Assembly: GCF_029760935.1 (NCBI RefSeq)
Contig: NZ_CP121684.1
Location: forward strand, 1,116,001-1,180,000
Length of the DNA stretch: 64,000 nucleotides
DNA from: Lysinibacter sp. HNR
GTDB taxonomy: Bacteria > Actinomycetota > Actinomycetes > Actinomycetales > Microbacteriaceae
Direction of reading: 5' to 3'
The number at the start of each line of letters is the position of its first letter. Positions within the stretch are counted from its first letter, which is position 1. Of the stretch, positions 44,560-52,450 are shown piece after piece. Both the position numbers and the translations under genes were made by a program. Below the pieces are notes generated by a model that was given only the letters and a program-made list of their open reading frames with translations, did not search any database and was not told the origin of the DNA.

Positions 44560-45398
44560 GACGAGAGCCGCTCTCGACGCACCGGTTTCCAACCCGGGCC
44601 GGGAACGGCGGCACGCAACGCCCTGGTGTAGGGGTGGGTGGGGTGAGCCAGAAGCTGGGCGGTATCACCCCGATCAACCACCGTACCCCGCTCCATCACG
44701 ATCATCCTCTCGGAGATCTGGTTCACCACCGAGAGGTCGTGCGAGATAAAGAGGTAGCTGATGCTGCGCTGCGCACGAATATCGGCAAGGAGATTGAGGA
44801 TCTGAGCCTGGATCGAGACGTCAAGCGCGGCAACCGCCTCATCCAGCACAATGACGTCGGGGTTAACGGCAAGCGCTCGCGCAATGGCTGCGCGCTGCCG
44901 CTGCCCGCCTGAGAGCTCCCGGGGATAGCGGTCAAAGAACTGCTCGGTGAGACCTACGGCGTCAAGGATTTTCTGCGCCTGAGCCCGGGAGGGTTTTTTA
45001 GTGTTTGCCGCGCCGCGGTGCAGCGCCAGGTTCGACAGGATCACGTCGCCTATCTTCTGTTTGGGGTTCAGCGATGAGTAAGGGTCCTGAAACACGTACT
45101 GCACATCGCGGGCACGGGCGCGGCGATCCGCGAGCTTCCGCCCGGCGGTGCTGCGGTCCTGCCCCTTGATCGTCACGGTGCCCGAGGTGATGGTTTCCAG
45201 CCCCACAATCATGCGGGCCACGGTTGTCTTGCCCGATCCTGATTCGCCAACAATAGCAACGCACTCGTTGGGAAAGAGGTCAAACGAGACGTCATCAACC
45301 GCGGGAACGCTGCCTGCGCGTTTGCCGTGTGGGGAGGGAAAGACCTTGCGAAGGTTTGAGACCCGGATGATGGGTTCGGGAGGTGCCGAGGCATTCAC
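44556..45398 (-). CDS. Oligopeptide/nickel-type ABC transporter ATP-binding protein (OppF-like)
   Basis: A 280-residue ATPase with Walker A GESGSGKTT, Q-loop QYVFQDPYSSLNPKQKIG, signature LSGGQRQRAAIARAL, Walker B VIVLDEAVAALD (Ala-Val in place of the usual Pro-Thr) and the C-terminal Opp-type tail (LLAHPTHPYTRALRAAVPG). It forms the ATPase pair with the OppD-like protein. Both ends overlap neighbouring genes by ATGA, so translation is coupled. Confidence 0.93.
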   Translation of the reverse strand: MNASAPPEPIIRVSNLRKVFPSPHGKRAGSVPAVDDVSFDLFPNECVAIVGESGSGKTTVARMIVGLETITSGTVTIKGQDRSTAGRKLADRRARARDVQYVFQDPYSSLNPKQKIGDVILSNLALHRGAANTKKPSRAQAQKILDAVGLTEQFFDRYPRELSGGQRQRAAIARALAVNPDVIVLDEAVAALDVSIQAQILNLLADIRAQRSISYLFISHDLSVVNQISERMIVMERGTVVDRGDTAQLLAHPTHPYTRALRAAVPGPGWKPVRRERLSS

Positions 45399-46252
45399 GG
45401 GGTGCTCCTTGTCTTAAGTTCGCTGTGAACCTGCTGGTTGTAGCTCATGACGGGTAACCGTTCAAATCGTTTCTCGATGCTGGGTCGGGCCGCTAATAAT
45501 TCCATGGTGTAGGGGTGGGTGGGGTGCTCGTAAACGTGCTCTCCCTGCTCGACGATCTCGCCCGCATACATCACTGCGAGACGGTCGCAGCAGGCCTGCG
45601 CGAGCTCAAGGTCGTGGGTGATGAACAGCAGGGAGAGCCCGCGGGCACGTCGGTGCTCGTCGAGAATCGCCATGACATCGGATTGGGCGGTAACGTCAAG
45701 GGCGGTTGTTGGTTCGTCCGCGAGGATCAGCTGTGGTTCGGCCAGGAGCACACTCGCGATCATCACACGCTGGAGCAGCCCTCCTGAGAGTTCGTGGGGG
45801 TACTGCCGCAGGCGCCGTTCGGGATCCCGCACCCCGACTTCGTCGAGTATCTGCACCGCGCGTTTTGCCACCGCGTCGCGGGATTCGCCGCGGTTTCGCA
45901 CGAGCGCCTCGGTGAGGAAGTCTCCAATTGTGTGCACCGGGTTAACGTGGGCGCGGGGATCCTGGAAGATCATCCCCACATCGTTGGCGCGATAGAGACG
46001 TAAGCGCTCCCTGCTCATGCCCATCACGGACTCTCCGTCATAGTGAATGGTTCCCCGCACCTGGAAGTCAGAGGTCAGCATCCGTATGATGGCGCGCGTG
46101 GTGAGAGATTTTCCGGATCCCGACTCACCAACCAGGCCGAGGGCCTCACCACGATTGAGGCTGAGCGTGACCCCGTTCAACAGCTTGAGTGTGTGGTCAC
46201 GCGTGTGGAGGCTGGCGTGCAGATCCTGAATTTCGAGGAGGGGGCTGTTCAT
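45395..46252 (-). CDS. Oligopeptide/nickel-type ABC transporter ATP-binding protein (OppD-like)
   Basis: A 285-residue ATPase with Walker A GESGSGKSLT, Q-loop MIFQDPRAHVNPVH, signature LSGGLLQRVMIASVL and Walker B LILADEPTTALD, plus the OppD-type C-terminal YEHPTHPYTMELL segment. Cysteine-rich iron-sulfur motifs seen in some Opp/Dpp ATPases are not visible here. The start at 46250-46252 overlaps the permease stop by ATGA; the longer open frame to 46306 has no merit. Confidence 0.93.
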   Translation of the reverse strand: MNSPLLEIQDLHASLHTRDHTLKLLNGVTLSLNRGEALGLVGESGSGKSLTTRAIIRMLTSDFQVRGTIHYDGESVMGMSRERLRLYRANDVGMIFQDPRAHVNPVHTIGDFLTEALVRNRGESRDAVAKRAVQILDEVGVRDPERRLRQYPHELSGGLLQRVMIASVLLAEPQLILADEPTTALDVTAQSDVMAILDEHRRARGLSLLFITHDLELAQACCDRLAVMYAGEIVEQGEHVYEHPTHPYTMELLAARPSIEKRFERLPVMSYNQQVHSELKTRSTP

Positions 46253-47133
46253 CGGGGACTCCTTGCCTGTGATGAGAGGCGATCGCCGAGCATCGTGATG
46301 CTCCACACGATGAGGATAATACCGAGACCCGCCACGATTGCCTCGGTGGGTTGGCCGCGCAGCGCCGAGTCAAACCCGCTTTTCACCATGATTCCCAGGT
46401 CTGAGGTGGGCGGTTGCACCCCGAGTCCGAGGAAGGAAACGGCGGCCAGATCAATCACCGCAAAACCGAGCGACGATACGGCCTGGGCCACGATCAGCGT
46501 CTGGAGATTGGGGAGCACCTGCTTGAGGTTGATGCCGACCCCGGACTGTCCCTGGAGCCAGGCGGCCTGAACGTAGGGCATATTGCGCTCTCGAAGGGCG
46601 GCCCCGCGCACCACCCGGGCAACGTAGGGAATATAACCTATGGCCAAGCCTATGACCACGGTTGTGAGGTTGGGGCCAAAGATGGCAACCGCGATGAGTC
46701 CAAAAACGATTCCGGGAACCGAGAAGAGCACGTCGAGCAGCCACGAAATGACGGTGTCTATTACACCGCCGTTCCAGGAGGCCAGGAGCGCAAGCAGTGT
46801 TCCACAGACGGTTGCGATGAGAATCACACACGTTGGCCCGAGCAGGGTGATGCGAGTTCCCCAAATCAGCCGGGACAGAATATCTCTCCCGAGGGCGTCG
46901 GCTCCTAGAAGGTGCGAGCTACTGGGACCCGTGAGGGAGGCAAAAAGATCGGGGTAGTCCGGGTCGTAGGGGGCAATCCACGGTGCAAAAACTGCGGCCA
47001 AAACAAAAATGGTGAGGATCACCAGGGCCGCTATTCCGGGCCCGCCGAGCTTGCGCGTGAGCAGTGTGAGGCGGCGCGGGGTGCGGGGTATGACCCGCGC
47101 TATTGCCAGCTGTGTTGTGCGTGGTGCGGTCAT
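46249..47133 (-). CDS. Oligopeptide/nickel-type ABC transporter permease (OppC/DppC-like)
   Basis: A 294-residue permease with an N-terminal cytoplasmic stretch, six membrane segments and the DppC-type landmarks APYDPDYPD, LGADALGRDILSRLIWGTRI and the EAA-loop region RGAALRERNMPYVQAAWLQG. The loop is Gln/Gly-rich where many homologues have Ala-x-Gly. Overlaps upstream OppB by four bases and downstream OppD by ATGA. Confidence 0.92.
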   Translation of the reverse strand: MTAPRTTQLAIARVIPRTPRRLTLLTRKLGGPGIAALVILTIFVLAAVFAPWIAPYDPDYPDLFASLTGPSSSHLLGADALGRDILSRLIWGTRITLLGPTCVILIATVCGTLLALLASWNGGVIDTVISWLLDVLFSVPGIVFGLIAVAIFGPNLTTVVIGLAIGYIPYVARVVRGAALRERNMPYVQAAWLQGQSGVGINLKQVLPNLQTLIVAQAVSSLGFAVIDLAAVSFLGLGVQPPTSDLGIMVKSGFDSALRGQPTEAIVAGLGIILIVWSITMLGDRLSSQARSPR

Positions 47134-48080
47134 TGTCTGCTCCCCAGTGAGATTCTCGGGTCGATGAGGGTGTAGAGAAAATCGACGATTGCGTTGATCA
47201 CCACAAACGCCACAACAAGCACCAGGATAACCGCCTGCACGATGGCAAAGTCGCGCTGCAGGATGGCTCGCACTAGCAGCGAACCGAGGCCGTCCAGCGC
47301 AAACACGTTTTCGATCACAACCGCCCCCGCTACGAGGGTTGCGATGGTGAGTCCCATCACGGTTGTGATGGGGATGAGCGAGTTGCGCAGAACGTGCCGT
47401 CTGATAATAATGGGGGAGCGTAGGCCACGGGCCACCGCAGTTTGCACGTGCTCCCGTTCTTTTTCTTCGAGTACCGATGCCCTGGTGATCCGGGCGAGAT
47501 ACGCCGCGCTTGCTACGGAGAGCGCAATCGCCGGGAGGGTCAGGTGCACGAGGGTGTTAAACCCGCCGCTACCGCTGCCGTTGGTGGGGAACCACCCCAA
47601 CCCAACGGCAAACATGCTGATGAGGGCAACGCCGATCACAAAGGTGGGGGTGGCAAGCCCGAGGGTTGCAACCGTGGTGACCACTTGATCAATCCATCCT
47701 CCGCGGAGCGAAGCGAGCAGACCAAAACCGATACCGACGATGGCGATGATTACGGTTGCCATGGAGATCAGGGCCAGGGTGGTGCCCGCCCTTCCCTCAA
47801 TGAGGTCGGAAACGCTTTGACGATAAACGATGGAGTTACCGAGGTCGCCTCGCAGCACATCACCCACCCAGGCAATATAGCGTAGAAAAAACGGGTCGTC
47901 GAGGTGGTACTGGGCGGTTACCTGGGCAATTTGTTCGGGCGTGCCCCCTCGGGGTCCGAGGACAAAACTCAGGGGGCTTCCCGGCGCCAGATACATGAGG
48001 CCAAACACCACAAAGGAGGTGACCAGGAGTACAAGCACTAGACTTCCCGCGCGGCGGAGAATAAAAGTTGGAATAGACAC
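47130..48080 (-). CDS. Oligopeptide/nickel-type ABC transporter permease (OppB/DppB-like)
   Basis: A 316-residue permease, six membrane segments, with the DppB block FLRYIAWVGDVLRGDLGNSIVY-like (core RGDLGNSIVYRQSV) and the EAA region TRASVLEEKEREHVQTAVARGL. The start is taken as the GTG at 48078-48080, two bases after the binding-protein stop; a longer start to 48113 overlaps that gene. Partner of the OppC-like permease. Confidence 0.9.
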   Translation of the reverse strand: MSIPTFILRRAGSLVLVLLVTSFVVFGLMYLAPGSPLSFVLGPRGGTPEQIAQVTAQYHLDDPFFLRYIAWVGDVLRGDLGNSIVYRQSVSDLIEGRAGTTLALISMATVIIAIVGIGFGLLASLRGGWIDQVVTTVATLGLATPTFVIGVALISMFAVGLGWFPTNGSGSGGFNTLVHLTLPAIALSVASAAYLARITRASVLEEKEREHVQTAVARGLRSPIIIRRHVLRNSLIPITTVMGLTIATLVAGAVVIENVFALDGLGSLLVRAILQRDFAIVQAVILVLVVAFVVINAIVDFLYTLIDPRISLGSRQ

Positions 48081-48082
48081 GG

Positions 48083-49720
48083 CTACTGCTGCCCGCCGAT
48101 GGTTGCGGCCCACGGGTATGAAAGGTAAGCGATAGAGGCGGCAGCGCCCGATATCCTCTTGTTTTGCACAAGAATATTGGGCATGTAATTGAGTGGTGTC
48201 CAGGGGAGATCGCGGGTGACTAGCTCCTGTGCTTGGATAGTAGGCTCGGCGCGTGCGACGGGATCAAGCGTCTGTCTCGCCTCCTCAATAAACTCTCCCG
48301 CCTGGTTATAGTTGGTAAAGTTGTAGGCTCCGCCCGGAGTGAAGATCGCGTAGATATCGAGCGGATCCGGCACGTTGCCGTAGTAGGTTGTTAAGAATCC
48401 GTCGAGGCCCTCGCGGGCTTTCGGGTCAACGTAAATATTTCCGTACTGTTCCACCGGTATAACGCGGATCTCAATCTTTAATCCGATCGCCTGACCCGCC
48501 GCCTGGATGAGGTTCACCGTTTGCTCGTGAACAGCGGATGATCCCTGCACCGCAATCACAATCGGTTCAGAAATATCACCGGCCTGTGCCAGCAGCTCGC
48601 GGGCGCGATCAAGATCCGGGTCTGTATTGTAGGAGTCAAGCGCCTCCTGGAACAGCTCAGCTTCCGGGCCCGAACCAAAATAGTCGGGTCCCGTCAGGGT
48701 TGGCGCTGGCAGTGCCGCACCCTGAAAGACAACATCGGCAATGGCCTGACGGTCAAGCGCTGCCAGCAGGGCCGCGCGAACCTCAGGCTGTGCAAACGTG
48801 CCGGTTTCCTGCAGCGCTCGCAGTGTCCAGAAAACGTAGGACTTGCCGTAGGTGGTTGTGGTGTTATCGCTGTTCAACTGGCTGAGGCCGGCCGGGGGAA
48901 GGTAGAAATACTGTCCGTCTATGTCGCCGGAGCGAAGCGCATTGATGGCGGTTGTTTCATCGGCGATAAAGCTAAAACTGATTTGTTCCACGAGGGGAAT
49001 GAGGTCGGTATCCCAGTAGTGTGGGTTTTTGCTCAGGGTAATCGCCTTCCCCGGCTCCCAGCTCGTGAGGGAAAACGGCCCGGTGCACTGGAGACCACCG
49101 CGTGGAGTACCAAAGGCTTCTCCAGCGGCAACGGCTGCGGATTGTGAAACAATTGCTCCCGCGGCCGTTGACATTGCCTGGGCGAAGAGGACATCGGGCT
49201 GGGTGAGCTTGATCGTCACCTCACGGTCCGCTGTTTTTTCGACCGAGGCGACGTTGAGGAAGTAGTCGGTCCAGTAGGTTGTTGAGCCCGGTCCGAGCTG
49301 GCGCTCGAGCGAGTAAACCACATCGTCCGCGGTGAGGGCAGAACCATCCCAGAAGGTTACGCCGTCACGAATCGTATAGATGTAGGTTTGTGGGTCGGGA
49401 TTTGCAACGCTCTCCGCCAGCGCATTCTCTTCGGTGAGCTCCGGGGTGAGTCGGGTGAGCCCCTCGCACAGGTTGGCGTCAACCGTGTTTTCTGCGTAGT
49501 TAAAAGTGTGCATGGGATCTAGCGAGAGCGGTTCGTAGGGAAGGTTCCATGTCACCCGATCAACCGTGCCGGCACCGGACTCGGTGGTGGTTGCTAGTTT
49601 CGAGAAGTCGATGTCCAGGGTGCTTTGCCCTGCGCCACCGGAATTGGAGTCGGCGCAGGAGGTGAGAATCAGAGAAGCAGTGATAAAAGTACCGACTATA
49701 AGGAGGCGTGGTTTCAGCAT
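48083..49720 (-). CDS. Family 5 ABC transporter substrate-binding lipoprotein (OppA/DppA-like)
   Basis: A 545-residue binding protein with signal peptide and lipobox LTSC. The family 5 pattern is clear: PYEPLSLDPMHTFN near the N-terminus, FWDGSALTADDVVYSLER, ITLSKNPHYWD and the large lobes typical of peptide, nickel and opine binders. It is the receptor of the following importer. The ligand is not predictable, but the gene is flanked by amidohydrolases and not peptidases, arguing for a small nitrogenous compound as well as for peptides. Confidence 0.93.
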   Translation of the reverse strand: MLKPRLLIVGTFITASLILTSCADSNSGGAGQSTLDIDFSKLATTTESGAGTVDRVTWNLPYEPLSLDPMHTFNYAENTVDANLCEGLTRLTPELTEENALAESVANPDPQTYIYTIRDGVTFWDGSALTADDVVYSLERQLGPGSTTYWTDYFLNVASVEKTADREVTIKLTQPDVLFAQAMSTAAGAIVSQSAAVAAGEAFGTPRGGLQCTGPFSLTSWEPGKAITLSKNPHYWDTDLIPLVEQISFSFIADETTAINALRSGDIDGQYFYLPPAGLSQLNSDNTTTTYGKSYVFWTLRALQETGTFAQPEVRAALLAALDRQAIADVVFQGAALPAPTLTGPDYFGSGPEAELFQEALDSYNTDPDLDRARELLAQAGDISEPIVIAVQGSSAVHEQTVNLIQAAGQAIGLKIEIRVIPVEQYGNIYVDPKAREGLDGFLTTYYGNVPDPLDIYAIFTPGGAYNFTNYNQAGEFIEEARQTLDPVARAEPTIQAQELVTRDLPWTPLNYMPNILVQNKRISGAAASIAYLSYPWAATIGGQQ

Positions 49721-49767
49721 AGGAAACTCCTTTGTTTCAGTGAGGGGGCGAATAGCGGTGGGGGAGT

Positions 49768-50856
49768 TCAGCTATCAGGGAGGCTTATGCTGTGTGTGTA
49801 CACCTCGTTTCCATGACGGATGACGCGACTTGGCGCGGGGCGATCAACCACGAGTTCGGCGACGGAATTTGCCGCGAACTCAAGCCGTGTGTCGTTGCGT
49901 GTGTGTGGCCACGCGATAAGGTCGGGGACACCCATCATCTGCGCTCCCGAGATTGAGGAGAGGTGAAAGGCTCGCTCAAGGTCGGAGTCGGTAATTGCGC
50001 CGGTACGGTAGGCGAGAAGGTGTGCACGATCCACCATACTTCCGGTGCCAAACGGACTCCAGGAATCGCGAACCCCGTCGGAGCCGACGGCGAGCTGAAC
50101 CCCGTGTTTCTCAAAGAGGTCAAGATTTGGAACGGGGTCTGGGCCGAGGGCGCAGGTTGTAATCCAGATTCCTGCGTCAGCAACACTGTCGAGGGTCCGA
50201 CCCAAGCTGGGGAGGGAGCCATCGCAGAGTGCAAACGCGTGACCTATGGTAACGCGCCCTTCCCTACCACCGGCAAGAGTGCGGGTGGCGATATTGCGAA
50301 TCTGTTCGAGCCCGATTTCTCCGCCGTCGTGAAGATGGATGTCGAGGTCGCGCCCGGCGCGATCGGCCAGTCTGAAGATGGCGTCTAGGTGTCCGTTAAC
50401 GTCGCCCTCGAGTCCGTGGGGGTCGATCCCTCCGACGAGGTCGGCACCCGCGCTCAAGGAGGCCTCCATAATGTCGAGTGTGCCGGGGTTGGTCAGCAGG
50501 CCAAACTGAGGGAACGCCACGATCTGAACCGTGAGGTGGGGGGTGAGACGCTCGGCAGCGGCTCGGACACCCTCGATATGGCTGAGGCCGAGTTCGCTTG
50601 ATACGTCAACGTGAGCGCGCATTGCGAGTGTGCCGTTTGCGAGTGCGTGAGAGAGCAGAGAAAACGTGCGCTCCTCCACGGTGAGAGGTAGGTCGAGCTG
50701 GGTTTCACGATCATTTTGGATGAAATCCGCGACGCTGTGCGCGGATTTTCGAGGAATCCACGGGCTGCCCCACCCCGTTTTATTGGGGTGAATGTGGGCA
50801 TCGACGAGTCCGGGGGTTGCTAGGTGAGACCCCTTGATGATGGCGTCATTGTGCAT
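49768..50856 (-). CDS. Amidohydrolase, cytosine-deaminase (CodA)-like, short N-terminus
   Basis: A 362-residue metal-dependent hydrolase. The metal ligands of the CodA branch are all visible: HIH in VDAHIHPNK (about 20-24), His in DIHLHDGGE, His in IGHAFAL and Asp in GSDGVRDSW. Characterised relatives deaminate cytosine, creatinine or s-triazine ring products. The protein begins only 14 residues before PGLVDAHIH, so the N-terminal half of the usual beta-sandwich (about 50 residues) is missing. A strong ribosome site (AGGAGGAGGA) sits right before the ATG at 50854-50856, so the short start is probably genuine. It is first in the opp-like operon, divergent from a GntR regulator. Confidence 0.85.
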   Translation of the reverse strand: MHNDAIIKGSHLATPGLVDAHIHPNKTGWGSPWIPRKSAHSVADFIQNDRETQLDLPLTVEERTFSLLSHALANGTLAMRAHVDVSSELGLSHIEGVRAAAERLTPHLTVQIVAFPQFGLLTNPGTLDIMEASLSAGADLVGGIDPHGLEGDVNGHLDAIFRLADRAGRDLDIHLHDGGEIGLEQIRNIATRTLAGGREGRVTIGHAFALCDGSLPSLGRTLDSVADAGIWITTCALGPDPVPNLDLFEKHGVQLAVGSDGVRDSWSPFGTGSMVDRAHLLAYRTGAITDSDLERAFHLSSISGAQMMGVPDLIAWPHTRNDTRLEFAANSVAELVVDRPAPSRVIRHGNEVYTHSISLPDS

Positions 50857-50911
50857 CCTGATCCTCCTCCTAACGGGTATCGCCGTGGTGGCACATACGT
50901 TTTCATAAAAG

Positions 50912-50940
50912 ATCAGTCATCTGATATATGATAACCATAT
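50912..50940. promoter_or_regulatory. Two adjacent inverted repeats, candidate GntR operators
   Basis: ATCAG-TCAT-CTGAT (50912-50925) is directly followed by ATATG-ATAAC-CATAT (50926-50940), both perfect with 5-base arms. They fill the AT-rich centre of the 106-base gap between the divergent amidohydrolase and GntR genes. TATGAT (50927-50932) inside the second repeat could be the -10 of the regulator gene. Confidence 0.55.
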
Positions 50941-50962
50941 CTTTCAAACAGAAAGCAAGAGT

Positions 50963-51643
50963 GTGAAACCAATTCAGCGTCCTACCTCGCTGGTTGATAC
51001 CGTGGTCAACCAGATGCAGCGGGAAATAACCCGGGGAGCCTGGGAGATCGGCAGTAAGATTCCCTCCGAGAGTGAACTAACAGAAATGCTTGGGGTGAGC
51101 CGCTCCTCAATTCGTGAAGGTGTCCGCTCTCTTGTTCAGCTAGGTCTTCTTGAGACACGGCAAGGCGACGGTACTTATGTCATTGCTGATGATGCAACGC
51201 GGGTTGCGCTGAGTCGTGCTATCGATCATGCGGATATTCGGGAGGTTATCCGAGTGCGCCGCGCGCTCGACGTTTTAGCCGCGCACGAGGCTGCCGCCTC
51301 CCGCACCGAGTCTGATATCGTACGGCTTAAAAAACACCTGGTGGATCGTGCGGACGCTATAGCGCGGGGTGATATTGATGGGTTTGCTCGGCACGACGTT
51401 GCGTTTCATCTTGAGGTGGTGCGGGCCTCTGGTAATAGGCTTCTCGTCGGCCTCTATGCAAGCTTTGAACGATCACTGCACCTTTCAGTTGCAGATACTT
51501 TAGAGGTGTCTCGAAGGGTCGATCCTGATAATCACGGGTTTCATGAAGCCCTGTGTGACGCAATAGCGGAGGGGCAACCGGATAGCGCTGGCAAAGCCGC
51601 TTTGGGGGTTCTGGAGCGCCAGGAGCAAACTCTTAACGGGTAA
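50963..51643 (+). CDS. GntR-family regulator, FadR subfamily
   Basis: A 226-residue regulator with an N-terminal winged helix (PSESELTEMLGVSRSSIREGVRSL, about 31-55; core shown) and a helical C-terminal FCD ligand domain (VRRALDVLAAHEAA, FHLEVVRASGN, HGFHEALCDAI with metal-binding Asp/His positions). FadR-type members usually repress catabolic or transport operons and respond to organic acids or similar ligands. It is divergent from the amidohydrolase-opp operon and is its likely regulator. GTG start at 50963. Confidence 0.92.
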   Translation: MKPIQRPTSLVDTVVNQMQREITRGAWEIGSKIPSESELTEMLGVSRSSIREGVRSLVQLGLLETRQGDGTYVIADDATRVALSRAIDHADIREVIRVRRALDVLAAHEAAASRTESDIVRLKKHLVDRADAIARGDIDGFARHDVAFHLEVVRASGNRLLVGLYASFERSLHLSVADTLEVSRRVDPDNHGFHEALCDAIAEGQPDSAGKAALGVLERQEQTLNG

Positions 51644-52450
51644 CGCTGACGATTGCGAAACCAAATAGTTTTACGCTTCACTGGCCTCTGAAGTGTTTCT
51701 GCTCGCGGTGGAACCTCATACTAAATCTCTTTTGAAATAAAAGCTGCTGTAGAGCGAGCCTGACTATTCCCTGTCTATGTTGTTTTTCTTGGTGTGGTTC
51801 ATAGTGCTGTGTTTGATCGTGCCATTACCCCTATCGTTTTGATCCTCTTCTTCCTCCCGGCCCGGGGTTCCCCGCAATCTGGGGGCATACGCTTTGCCGC
51901 CGTCGGGCCGCTTGTTCTTGGTTTTGTTGTGCAGGTCGGTTTGTCTTAGAGCATAAACATCTCAATTCTGTTGGTTGCGGCCCGAAAGTAGCTTGAGTTT
52001 GGGTGTACCATCGCTCGTTTTTCTTTTACATAGAGTCTTGGGCACTATGGCTGCTAGCAAGAGACCTGTGAAGGTGACCCAAATAAAACGATGTGGTCTA
52101 GAGATTAGCCGTGAGGAGGCAGATTGTGGCGGTGATTTTACCCGGTTGTGGATATCTTCACGCTACAGCGTTTAAACAGTCGCGAAATCACTGGTGCAGG
52201 CGGTAAAAGCTGAAGTCGTATAACCAATCGTGAGCCGCTTGAGCTGCTTATCTACAGCGGCAAGAGTGCCTGCTGCTCCGCGCCATCGTATCGGTCATGA
52301 TCGGTGTGTGTCTGTGACACCACAGCAGCTTTTTGCAAGAAGAGCAGCCACATCTAGTGGGTGAGTAGCCCGCGCGGGGTGCTACCCCGGTGGGGAGCAA
52401 AGTACACGGACACTGCACTGAGTAAGGAATCGGCTAGTAAAGGAAGAAAA
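51644..52450. other. Gene-poor region, possibly holding decayed coding sequence
   Basis: About 800 bases with no convincing gene. A frame without a start codon (51764-51949, plus strand) stays open for about 60 codons and encodes a hydrophobic stretch (VVFLGVV, PIVLILFFLPARG, PLVLGFVVQVGL) that might be a membrane-protein remnant. A 66-codon frame at 51975-52175 has no recognisable features. GTGTC-TGT-GACAC at 52308-52320 is a small inverted repeat close to the surface-protein gene. I see no terminator, tRNA or transposon ends. Confidence 0.4.

Noticed and set aside
51975-52175. 66-codon plus-strand frame in the gene-poor region
   Set aside because: No ribosome site, no domain, no consistent hydrophobic pattern; kept only as part of the region note.
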